This document shows positions 24,071 to 31,955 of a DNA stretch of 34,077 nt, piece after piece. The notes below the pieces were generated by a model. That model was given only the letters and a program-made list of their open reading frames with translations, was not told the origin of the DNA and made no database searches. Position numbers and translations under genes: made by a program. This stretch comes from a virus. The stretch covers positions 1-34,077 of the IMG/VR virus record IMGVR_UViG_3300010883_000191; one strand, given 5' to 3'. Numbering within the stretch: position 1 is the first letter of the stretch; the number at the start of each line of letters is the position of its first letter.

Positions 24071-26671
24071 ATGTCCCTTTTTAGGCTTGACAAAAATTAC
24101 TTTGACACTTTCAAGATTCTCACAAAACCAAAACGGAAATTTGTTTCCGGTTCGGGTGAGCTTGTTGGTGCTGTAAAAGTATTCCCATTAGCTGCTATTG
24201 GAATGAAGGAAGTCCCTAAAGAAGCGGCCCCTGACTCCCCACCATTGGGTGACAGTCTAGAAGAATATCGAATGTCTGTTTTAGCAATCACAGCTTCTGC
24301 AGATACTGCGTCTATTTCATATAACGAAATTGACCAATACATGTTGTTGGTAAATTCTGCAAGTACAACTGGAAGAAGAAACAAAGAAGTAGAAATTCTT
24401 CGCTTTGAACCATCATTTAAATTCACTAGCGATACTCTAAGAAAAAGAACGATACAAAAAGTTCTGTTCCCATTTTATAGACCGCAGTATGGTTCAACTT
24501 GTAACTGGGCTTTCACGAATTACCACACTCTTAATTTTTTCAATACTGCTGAGCGTACAGCCGGCGCGCCTGAAAACCACCCGTTAGCATCAGAGATCAA
24601 TAAAATTCCTTCTAGCTCTGTAATGATATATCCCGCAATGTCATCTAGTGCAACAGGTGTTGTCCGGTCAGCCAACAGTCAGGTTAATGGATTGGCCCCA
24701 TATCGTCCTACCGGGTCATTTTCTTTTGAGTTTTATATCAACCCAAGATACTCTTCTTTTGAAAGAGGAGGTGAATTTAAGGCTGGTACAATCTTTCACA
24801 TGTCTAGCTCTTTTGCTTTATCATTGGTCGCAGGTGACTCAAAAGATGATAACGGCTACGTAAATGGATATAGACTGTTATTACAGCTATCTCATAGCGC
24901 AGATATTCCGCCATCTCAAATAGCAATGGATTCATTGGCAGCCCCTAGCGCTGGACATCTAGTTTATTCATCATCGAATAACTCACTAAAAAGAAATCAT
25001 TGGCATTATTGCTGTGTTAGGTGGGGCCGCCATGACCAGAATTCAACTGGATCATTTTTCATTGATGGTGAAGAAAAGGGGACATTCTTGGTTAGAGATA
25101 TGTTTCTCACAGCTAGTGGTTTAACTAATTCTGGCAGCTGGCTACAGGCAACCAATTTAGGACTTCCCACTTCTGCAGATACCGGTGGTAACCCAGGCCG
25201 CGCCCGTCCAGGTGGCTTAGGAATGAAGCGTGGGGCTCCAGATGCTTTATTTCTCGGTAATTATTACGAGGGACCGAATAGCGATGCACCAAGTTGGGGT
25301 GGTTCAGGTACCGACTCTTATATAGCACAGTTTTTTAATCCTCAAGCCGCGTATACTGACGGTATAAAAGACTTTTATCCTACTGTTGATAGAGAGTCTG
25401 TTGATGCACCAACAAATCCAACCACCCATTATTTCCGTCATCCGCTGCAAGCAGAGCTTCATGAGCTTAAGATCTATAGCAGATATAGAAATGACGGTGA
25501 AATACTGACTGCTAGCATCTCCGGTATCGAAAATCTCTATACTGCGTCTTTAGATGGCTTAGAATTCTACGTGCCCCCATTCTTTATGAAGGACACAAAA
25601 CTTCGAGATATTTTTCAAACACCATTCCAGACAGTTCGTGGTTCTACTGACGATCCGTTCAATGTACCGCTTTCTTTTGGGGTTGGTGGTCACTATCTTA
25701 ATCTAGAGAACTTTACAAAAGAGTTAGTGAAAAAAGAATGGCCACGACTATGGAATCTAACTGGAAGTACAATAGACACTTCAACAGGTTGGCAAAGTTG
25801 TAACTACTTTCTATTTACGACCGGAAGTGTAAGAAAAAGAAATCTGACGATACTCCCTAACGATAACGGTCGTTTTTCTCAAAACTTCGATCTGTTGGAA
25901 CAAGCAGTTACCTCCTCTAATTCTTTGAGCTTGTTTGTAGATGATAGAGGAACAAGAAGACTCAGTCTGATTAGTTTGAATAATCTTCTCCCAACAGGAT
26001 CCATTGGTGAAGGTTTACTGGGCGCAGAGAAAGCAGGTTCAATTTCTTCAGCTTTAGCGGGTCCTACTCCTGATGATCCCTCCATACCAGCTGGGTCTAT
26101 ATTAACGATCTATAATCGCACTCGAGATCCTTCTTCGAACGAAGTCTCCTTCTTTGATGCTAGCAATCTTTTTTACGGTAACAAAATCGATCCTGGATCT
26201 TACATCCTAAGAGATCCTGCTATAACAGGCTCAGCGGGTCGTGTTAAGATTACTGTAAAAGACAACCACCGCGGAAATCTTTACAGATGTGATACAACTG
26301 GTAGCCACGCAACGTGGTCTACTGTAGGCACCCTGATGTACGAGGAAGGCTTAGCTGTTATAAAGACACCAGTTATACCTCGCTTCGGTCGGGATCGTTT
26401 TGAGGTTAGTCTAACCGGCCAGCAAAACATTCATAATTTAAGAATGAGTGTACCGGCGGAAGAAGGAAACTTAGACCTGTCTATTAATCCAACATTCAAG
26501 AGTTTAGCGCCATCAGGTCTAACAGCTGATTCGCTCTCTAGCTTTACCTATATAACAAGCGTTAACTTTTTAGATGAGAATCTTAATGTTATACTCAAGT
26601 CAAATTTCTCTCAAGCGATTGTGAAGAGAGTTGATGACAGATTTGTTGTAAGAGTTAAACTGGATTTTTAG
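24071..26671 (+). CDS. Virion protein with LamG/concanavalin-like lectin domain (866 aa)
   Basis: ATG at 24071 follows GGGGGT (24060-24065). Residues ~205-478 read as a laminin-G/concanavalin A-like jelly roll: GSFSFEFYINPRYSS, an IFHMSSSFALSL strand pair, HWHYCCVRWG, SGSFFIDGEEKGTF, DALFLGNYYEGP and finally AELHELKIYSRYR. Such domains bind sugars or provide surface contact in many phage and bacterial proteins. The first ~200 residues form a separate N-terminal domain. Residues ~480-820 are a beta-rich linker region. The last 44 residues (ending DDRFVVRVKLDF) match those of the preceding gene product. Carbohydrate or host-surface binding is plausible but inferred. The stop overlaps the next gene start by one base, directly linking the virion block to the DNA-metabolism block. 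Confidence 0.75.
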   Translation: MSLFRLDKNYFDTFKILTKPKRKFVSGSGELVGAVKVFPLAAIGMKEVPKEAAPDSPPLGDSLEEYRMSVLAITASADTASISYNEIDQYMLLVNSASTTGRRNKEVEILRFEPSFKFTSDTLRKRTIQKVLFPFYRPQYGSTCNWAFTNYHTLNFFNTAERTAGAPENHPLASEINKIPSSSVMIYPAMSSSATGVVRSANSQVNGLAPYRPTGSFSFEFYINPRYSSFERGGEFKAGTIFHMSSSFALSLVAGDSKDDNGYVNGYRLLLQLSHSADIPPSQIAMDSLAAPSAGHLVYSSSNNSLKRNHWHYCCVRWGRHDQNSTGSFFIDGEEKGTFLVRDMFLTASGLTNSGSWLQATNLGLPTSADTGGNPGRARPGGLGMKRGAPDALFLGNYYEGPNSDAPSWGGSGTDSYIAQFFNPQAAYTDGIKDFYPTVDRESVDAPTNPTTHYFRHPLQAELHELKIYSRYRNDGEILTASISGIENLYTASLDGLEFYVPPFFMKDTKLRDIFQTPFQTVRGSTDDPFNVPLSFGVGGHYLNLENFTKELVKKEWPRLWNLTGSTIDTSTGWQSCNYFLFTTGSVRKRNLTILPNDNGRFSQNFDLLEQAVTSSNSLSLFVDDRGTRRLSLISLNNLLPTGSIGEGLLGAEKAGSISSALAGPTPDDPSIPAGSILTIYNRTRDPSSNEVSFFDASNLFYGNKIDPGSYILRDPAITGSAGRVKITVKDNHRGNLYRCDTTGSHATWSTVGTLMYEEGLAVIKTPVIPRFGRDRFEVSLTGQQNIHNLRMSVPAEEGNLDLSINPTFKSLAPSGLTADSLSSFTYITSVNFLDENLNVILKSNFSQAIVKRVDDRFVVRVKLDF

Positions 26672-27219
26672 TGTCTTTTGTCCTCGGTCTAGATATATCA
26701 ACGTCTAATGTAGGCTGGTGTATCTTAGAAGAAAATACTGGTAAGTTTTTAGATGCTGGAGCGATTGTTCTTGGCAAGATACCCTGTGTATTTCAGAAAG
26801 CAGAGCTTGTACGAGAACAATTGAAAAAGCTAAAGAAACAGTATATTATTAAACATGTAGCAATAGAAGAGAATCTTCAGGCATTTCGTCCAGGATTTTC
26901 TAGCGCTAAAACTATAGTAACTCTTGCAAGGTTTAATGGAATGGTAAGTTTAGTTTCTTACAACATTTTTGATATGTCGCCGTCTTTTATTAACGTGAAC
27001 CACGCAAGAAAGACAGTCGGATTGAAGATAGACAGAAAATCTGAAGTGAGTACAAAAGATCAAGTACTCGCTTTTGCAAGAAGAAAAATAGCTAATTTTG
27101 ACTGGCCCATGAGGACCATGAAGTCAGGAAAGAGAAAGGGTCTTGTACTCTTTGCCGATAGCTGTTATGATATATCAGATGCATATATTATAGCTTCTTC
27201 TTGCGTGCAAAATGAATGA
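26671..27219 (+). CDS. RuvC-like Holliday junction resolvase (182 aa)
   Basis: An RNase H-fold nuclease of the RuvC type. The first strand carries the catalytic Asp in FVLGLDISTSNVGW (D8). The second acidic position is in HVAIEENLQAF (E66 or E67). The C-terminal helix has the paired acids in DSCYDISDAYIIA (D163, D167, D170). The length fits RuvC-type resolvases. The expected job is cutting four-way or branched DNA in recombining phage DNA before packaging. Translation starts at GTG 26671, where the last base of the preceding stop is the first base of the start (TAGTG), so translation is probably coupled. The 3' end overlaps the primase by 8 bases. T4 itself uses a different enzyme (endonuclease VII) for this step, so this is a non-homologous replacement. 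Confidence 0.82.
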   Translation: MSFVLGLDISTSNVGWCILEENTGKFLDAGAIVLGKIPCVFQKAELVREQLKKLKKQYIIKHVAIEENLQAFRPGFSSAKTIVTLARFNGMVSLVSYNIFDMSPSFINVNHARKTVGLKIDRKSEVSTKDQVLAFARRKIANFDWPMRTMKSGKRKGLVLFADSCYDISDAYIIASSCVQNE

Positions 27220-28186
27220 TGACCACTTATTAAGAAAAAGAATCAGTTTAATCCAGAGAGCGTTCGGCACCTCTATCCTCGATAGAGATGGGGTTAACGT
27301 TGCGGTAAGCTGTATAAACAGCAAATGTTCTTCTTTTGGAAGTCAAGCAAAGAAGAAGCTTACGCTTCGAGTTGATAATGAGTTTTTCCATTGCTGGGTT
27401 TGTGGCTTGCGAGGAAAAGGATTGGCTTATTTCTTTAAGAGATATAAGCCGAGTTATTATAGCACAGCTGCAAGTATCTTTGAAAAGAAAATAGTAGAAA
27501 AAAAGGAAGATGAACTTCCTCCAGTTTGCTTACCAGAGAACTTTTCGCTATTAGCTACAGTCAATTCTAACTCTGATCCAGATATAAAAGCATGTCTAAA
27601 GTATATTTTGAATCGAGGGTTTTCTAGCAGGGACCTTTGGTACTTTAGGTTAGGTGCAGTATCTTCTGGCAGGTTTCGTAGAAGGATTATAGTTCCTTCA
27701 TTCGATTCTGAGGGAGAGTTAAATTACTTTACAGCCCGCGCCATCGATACCGAGGCTGGTAGAAAGTACATGAACCCCCGTGTAAAGAGAAGCGAAGTAA
27801 TTTTTAATGAAATGAACATTGATTGGTCTAGCGAGATTACAATCACAGAAGGTCCATTTGATTTAATGAAAGCAAATCAAAATTGCACTTGTCTATTAGG
27901 AAGTTCTTTAACAGAAAATCACTTCTTATTTCATCGCATAGTAGCAAACAAAACTCCAGTTTTACTTTCACTGGACCCTGATGCAAAAAAGAAAGCGCAA
28001 GACATTGCAAAGCTTTTAAGCTCTTTTGATGTAGATGTAAGAGTTGCAGATGTCCACCCATTCAGCGATGTAGGCGAAATGCCAATTGGCAAATTCGAAG
28101 ATTATAGAGAAATAGCAAAGCCCTGGACAGATATGGACAGGCTAAAGAACATGATCAATTCTATTAAATCAGGTTCATTAATATGA
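27212..28186 (+). CDS. DNA primase: zinc ribbon plus TOPRIM (324 aa)
   Basis: A zinc ribbon occupies residues 34-64, C34-x4-C39 and C61-x2-C64 (the latter in FFHCWVCGLRGKG), of the kind that opens DnaG-type primases. The TOPRIM domain follows, with ITITEGPFDLMKA (E213, G214) and the acidic pair LSLDPDAKKKA (D255, D257), plus a further FSDVGEM acidic segment. An RNA-polymerase-like core strand set (RFRRRIIVPSFDSEG...FTARAI) lies between them. No helicase domain is attached, so it is a stand-alone primase rather than a T7 gp4-like fusion. It would make RNA primers on lagging-strand template with a helicase encoded elsewhere. ATG 27212 overlaps the resolvase by 8 bases. Confidence 0.85.
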   Translation: MNDDHLLRKRISLIQRAFGTSILDRDGVNVAVSCINSKCSSFGSQAKKKLTLRVDNEFFHCWVCGLRGKGLAYFFKRYKPSYYSTAASIFEKKIVEKKEDELPPVCLPENFSLLATVNSNSDPDIKACLKYILNRGFSSRDLWYFRLGAVSSGRFRRRIIVPSFDSEGELNYFTARAIDTEAGRKYMNPRVKRSEVIFNEMNIDWSSEITITEGPFDLMKANQNCTCLLGSSLTENHFLFHRIVANKTPVLLSLDPDAKKKAQDIAKLLSSFDVDVRVADVHPFSDVGEMPIGKFEDYREIAKPWTDMDRLKNMINSIKSGSLI

Positions 28187-28190
28187 GAGG
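28185..28190 (+). promoter_or_regulatory. Ribosome-binding site that fixes a TTG start
   Basis: GAGAGG, overlapping the end of the primase stop codon, lies 8 bases before TTG 28199. TTG is the first start-like codon after it, and the translation from there begins at once with the nuclease strand KCAHFADIHFRG, so the rare TTG is the likely start. Confidence 0.6.
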
Positions 28191-28198
28191 TTTGAATT

Positions 28199-31100
28199 TT
28201 GTCTTTTAAGTGTGCACATTTTGCAGATATACATTTTCGCGGTCTAACAAGGCATGACGAATATCGAAAAGTCTTTACACAGTCATTTAAAGAATTGCGC
28301 GTATTAAAACCCGACGTTATCTTTTTGGGCGGTGATATCGTTCATTCTAAAACGCAGGGGATTAGTCCGGAATTAATCGAGATTTTACGTTGGTGGCTAA
28401 CTTCACTCGCTGAAATAGCTCCTGTTCATATCATTTTGGGAAACCATGATGGTCTAATGCTAAATGAAGATCGTCTTGATGCAATCACCCCGATTGTCAA
28501 AACGATGAACGATCCACGTATCTTGTTAATGAAAGGTACAGGAGTCTATCCTACAGGAGTCTCTGGATATAACTGGTGTACGTTCTGTTGCTTCGATGTT
28601 AAGTCTTGGCCTGATCTTACACCGCCAAAAGAAGGTGTGAATCTAGCCCTATACCACGGCCCAGTAAACGGTTCATTGACAGACCAAGATTGGGAAATAA
28701 ACGGCGATAGCATTAAGATCGATTTCTTTAAAGATTACGATTTTGCTTTATTAGGAGATATTCATAAGCGTCAGTTCTTAACAGACACAATCGCTTACCC
28801 TGGGTCTACGATTCAGCAGAACTATGGGGAAGATATAGAGAAAGGATTTTTGTTCTGGGATATTAAGGATAAAGAAGATTTTACGGTAAAGTTTATCCCG
28901 CTCCATAATCCCCATGCATTCCGGACCATCCAATGGATGGGCGATGTTATTGAGACCTTAGAGCAGCTACCTGAAGAATGGTCTGGTTCTCGATTTAGGA
29001 TCGCCCATAAAGGGATAAACCAATTAGACTTTAGACAACTGCAGTCAGCATTAAAAGAACGCTTTGATTCTTGTGAGATAGTATCAAAAAATGAATCATC
29101 TTCAATGATGGGTTCAGAGGTAGAAATAACAACCTCAATTGGAAAGATTAGTAGAAATGATTTAAGAAGCTTTTCACAGCAAGATAAGCTCATGACTGAC
29201 TTTATATCTAAGTCAGAGATTGACGAGAATGATCGTGACCAATTGCGTAAATTACACAAAGACATTTTTAAGAGATGTGTCCAGCAAGCTACAAGCAAGT
29301 CTCACCAATGGCGTCTTAGAAAATTAACATTTGATAATACGTTTGGATACGGCGAAGGGAACATCATTGACTTCGACGCGCTAAGTGGCATCACGGGTAT
29401 CTTTGGGAAGAATCGGTCCGGGAAGTCTTCTATCCCTGGTACTCTGGTATATTCACTATTTAATTCAACCGACCGCGGCATCCTTAAAAACGTTCATGTT
29501 ATTAACAACAGAAAAACATTCTGTCGTGCAACAACAGACTTCTCTGTTGGTGGAGAAATGTATAGGGCCGATAGACAAACCATCAAGCGCGTTAGCAGGA
29601 GCGGTAGTGTATCAGCACCAACGAATTTAAACCTTTTTAAGATCGATAGCTCTGGTGAAGCCATAGAAGATAACACAGAAGAACAACGAAGAGAAACAGA
29701 AAAAGTTCTTAAAACTTTAGTTGGAGGTGTCGATGATTTTCTTATGACATCATTTGCTTCCCAAGGTGAAATGAATGCATTTATTAGAGAGGGCTCTACA
29801 CGAAGAAAAGCTATTCTTACTAGATTCTTAGACTTGCAGATGTTTGATGACATGCTAAAGATTGCAAAGAACGAAATGTCTGAATTACGTGGCGAAATGA
29901 AGACTGCTCCTGATAAAAATTGGAGCATCTTGATTGAGGAGCAAAAAGACTTACTGTTGGCCTTTAAAGATGAAAAGCAAGAGATTGAAGACGAACTTCA
30001 GGAATTAAGAGAAAAACGAGATGATCTTAAAATAAAGCTAGCAGCCCTTCCTTCTGCTGGGAAGTATACAAAAAAGCAAATCTCAGCACAAGTAAAGAAG
30101 CTGAGCACCCTTGAAGCTCGTTCTCTTAAGCTTGAGCAAAAGATTATAAACCTATCTACTGGCCGCGATGTGGTCTCAAAGCGACTTGAGAAGATAGACA
30201 TCATAAAGAATCAATTCCCTATTGATAAGATAAGAGAACAATCAACACTAAAGAATGAGTTAAAGAGCCAATGTGAACTTGTTGATGCTGGTCTTAATTT
30301 AGAAATACAGAAGTTAAATTCAAAGAAAAAGCTGGCAAAGAAACTTGATAGCGTTCCATGTGGAGATGAGTTTCCAAAGTGTCCCTATATTAAGGATGCA
30401 CATAAAAGTTCACGAGAATTAGATGGACAGAAAGATATCGTTTCAAATATTAGAAAAGAGCTTCGTGCAATTAAATCAAACTTTGATGTGCTCATCGCCG
30501 CCGGTATAGATGAAAAACTAGAAAAATATGAAGAGATACTAAAGCAAGAGCAAGCATTAAAGCTTGAAAATTCTGAAATGAAACTGCAGATGAAAGAGCT
30601 TGAGTCATTGCACCAGGGTGTCGAAACGTCGCTGTCATCGGGTAAGGAGTCGCTGCGTGATATGCGATTAAGATCCGTCGATGATGAAAAAGATTCAGAA
30701 GTTGTAAAGATGCAAAATGATTTATCAGAAATTGAAAGTCGTGTATCTGAGCTAGATGGAAATCGACTTTATTTGGCAGAGCAAATAAGCGTAACAAGAC
30801 AAAGCTGTAAAAACTTTGATGAGGAAAGAGAGCGCTTTGGTGCAATTAAATCGAGATGGGAAATGTATAGCACATTTACACAGGCCGTAGACAAAAAGGG
30901 GATCCCATTAACAATTCTATCCCTGCAGCTACCTCAGATAAATTCTGAATTAACAAAAATACTCCAGGGTGTTGTTAATTTTGATCTTTCTTTAGAGGCG
31001 GATGCTGATTCTAACAATATGGACATCTTCATAGACTATGGCGATTCAAAAAGAATCATTGAGTGTGGCTCTGGAATGGAAAAAATGATAGCGTCCTTGG

Positions 31101-31348
31101 CTCTTCGTGTGGCGTTGATAAACATTTGTAACGCACCTCGAAGTGATGTGCTTATAATCGATGAGGGCTTCGGTGCTTTGGATGATAAGAATATTGAGGC
31201 ATGTTCTCGTTTATTAATATCCCTTAAGAAGTATTTTACTAATATATTGATTATCTCTCATGTTGATGCTGTAAAAGATATTGTTGATAATGTTTTAGAC
31301 ATTCAGAAAGTAGGGAAAGATGCAAAAGTCACATATTCAGAAGCATGA
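28199..31348 (+). CDS. Fused Mre11/SbcD nuclease and Rad50/SbcC ATPase (1049 aa)
   Basis: One uninterrupted frame encodes both halves of the end-processing complex that T4 makes as separate gp47 and gp46. Residues 1-~245 are a metallophosphoesterase nuclease: FADIHFRG (D10, H12), GGDIVHS (D46), LGNHDG (N82, H83), YHGP (H153), LGDIHKRQ (D187, H189). Residues ~250-375 are the capping region. The ATPase begins at about 378 (WRLRKLTFDNTFG), with Walker A GKNRSGKSS (G403, K409, S410). Coiled-coil arms occupy ~520-900, with a hook-like C721-x6-C728 in PCGDEFPKCPYI. The C-lobe has signature CGSGMEK (~956-962) and Walker B VLIIDEGFGALDD (D988, E989). It should resect or trim DNA ends for recombination-dependent replication. 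In classical Mre11 and SbcD the position of D187 is usually His. Start TTG, with GAGAGG upstream. Confidence 0.92.
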   Translation: MSFKCAHFADIHFRGLTRHDEYRKVFTQSFKELRVLKPDVIFLGGDIVHSKTQGISPELIEILRWWLTSLAEIAPVHIILGNHDGLMLNEDRLDAITPIVKTMNDPRILLMKGTGVYPTGVSGYNWCTFCCFDVKSWPDLTPPKEGVNLALYHGPVNGSLTDQDWEINGDSIKIDFFKDYDFALLGDIHKRQFLTDTIAYPGSTIQQNYGEDIEKGFLFWDIKDKEDFTVKFIPLHNPHAFRTIQWMGDVIETLEQLPEEWSGSRFRIAHKGINQLDFRQLQSALKERFDSCEIVSKNESSSMMGSEVEITTSIGKISRNDLRSFSQQDKLMTDFISKSEIDENDRDQLRKLHKDIFKRCVQQATSKSHQWRLRKLTFDNTFGYGEGNIIDFDALSGITGIFGKNRSGKSSIPGTLVYSLFNSTDRGILKNVHVINNRKTFCRATTDFSVGGEMYRADRQTIKRVSRSGSVSAPTNLNLFKIDSSGEAIEDNTEEQRRETEKVLKTLVGGVDDFLMTSFASQGEMNAFIREGSTRRKAILTRFLDLQMFDDMLKIAKNEMSELRGEMKTAPDKNWSILIEEQKDLLLAFKDEKQEIEDELQELREKRDDLKIKLAALPSAGKYTKKQISAQVKKLSTLEARSLKLEQKIINLSTGRDVVSKRLEKIDIIKNQFPIDKIREQSTLKNELKSQCELVDAGLNLEIQKLNSKKKLAKKLDSVPCGDEFPKCPYIKDAHKSSRELDGQKDIVSNIRKELRAIKSNFDVLIAAGIDEKLEKYEEILKQEQALKLENSEMKLQMKELESLHQGVETSLSSGKESLRDMRLRSVDDEKDSEVVKMQNDLSEIESRVSELDGNRLYLAEQISVTRQSCKNFDEERERFGAIKSRWEMYSTFTQAVDKKGIPLTILSLQLPQINSELTKILQGVVNFDLSLEADADSNNMDIFIDYGDSKRIIECGSGMEKMIASLALRVALINICNAPRSDVLIIDEGFGALDDKNIEACSRLLISLKKYFTNILIISHVDAVKDIVDNVLDIQKVGKDAKVTYSEA

Positions 31349-31565
31349 TTTCTTTGTTCCGCTTGATTGTCCAATATGTGATTTAATGATGAGGGACATG
31401 AAGGACTCTGTGCAATACTTAGAAGCTAAGTGCTGCATTCAGTGCTGGATATCATTCACAGAACCTTTGAAAAAGCTCAAAGGAGATGATGGTTATTTGC
31501 CAACAGAACAAGATATTTCGAGTTATAAAGAAAAGTTAGCTCAAATTGAAATAATTAAAGATTAG
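31320..31565 (+). CDS. Small zinc-ribbon protein (81 aa)
   Basis: Overlaps the end of the fusion nuclease-ATPase gene by 29 bases in another frame, with AGGGAAAG just before the ATG. The protein has two CxxC knuckles: C17-x2-C20 (VPLDCPICDLMMRD) and C39-x2-C42 (EAKCCIQCWISF), followed by a polar helical tail. This is a classic four-cysteine zinc ribbon without any attached catalytic domain. The overlap argues for coupled expression with the recombination genes. No family name recalled with confidence. It might act as a nucleic-acid-binding or protein-binding accessory of replication, late transcription or packaging. Confidence 0.72.
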   Translation: MQKSHIQKHDFFVPLDCPICDLMMRDMKDSVQYLEAKCCIQCWISFTEPLKKLKGDDGYLPTEQDISSYKEKLAQIEIIKD

Positions 31566-31578
31566 GAGTTTTAAGAAC

Positions 31579-31947
31579 ATGTTAACATTAGAAGAAGTCA
31601 GAGCGCTCGGAGAATGCTTAAACGCGACATGGGGTAGGTCAAGTAGCAACATGAAGGTGACACATCATCTGGAGGGTGACCGTCTAGATTTACAAATGCA
31701 GTCTATCGTTCACTTTGATGGCTCGCGTTCATTAAACCCACAAGTTGCTAGAGAGCGAGAAATTGCAAATTCAATTTTTACTGATGCTCTAAAGAAAGTG
31801 AAAGCTAACTTTAAAGAAACAGTAGGCAGAGCGCTAACTGCTAAAGAGATATCTCGTGATGATGATGTCGAATTGATTCAGGCAACGTCGAATAGCCCAA
31901 GAAAGATTGCTTATTATCGATGTATGCTAAGATTACAAGTTAGCTGA
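31579..31947 (+). CDS. Conserved-looking small protein upstream of terminase (122 aa)
   Basis: ATG at 31579, with GGAG in TTAGGAGTTTTAAG upstream. Soluble, with an N-terminal helix (LTLEEVRALGECLNATWGRSSS), a central strand segment (LEGDRLDLQMQSIVHF) and a long C-terminal helix (EIANSIFTDALKKVKANFKETVGRALTAKE). It occupies the slot directly before the large terminase, where small terminase subunits commonly sit. However, I see no helix-turn-helix and no strong coiled coil of the gp16 type, so that identity is not claimed. No membrane segment, no cysteine motif. Function unknown. Confidence 0.7.
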   Translation: MLTLEEVRALGECLNATWGRSSSNMKVTHHLEGDRLDLQMQSIVHFDGSRSLNPQVAREREIANSIFTDALKKVKANFKETVGRALTAKEISRDDDVELIQATSNSPRKIAYYRCMLRLQVS

Positions 31948-31955
31948 GAGGTTTT

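Noticed and set aside
29494-29928. Antisense 144-codon frame inside the fusion ATPase gene
   Set aside because: Overlaps Rad50 coding sequence just past the Walker A region; no independent support.
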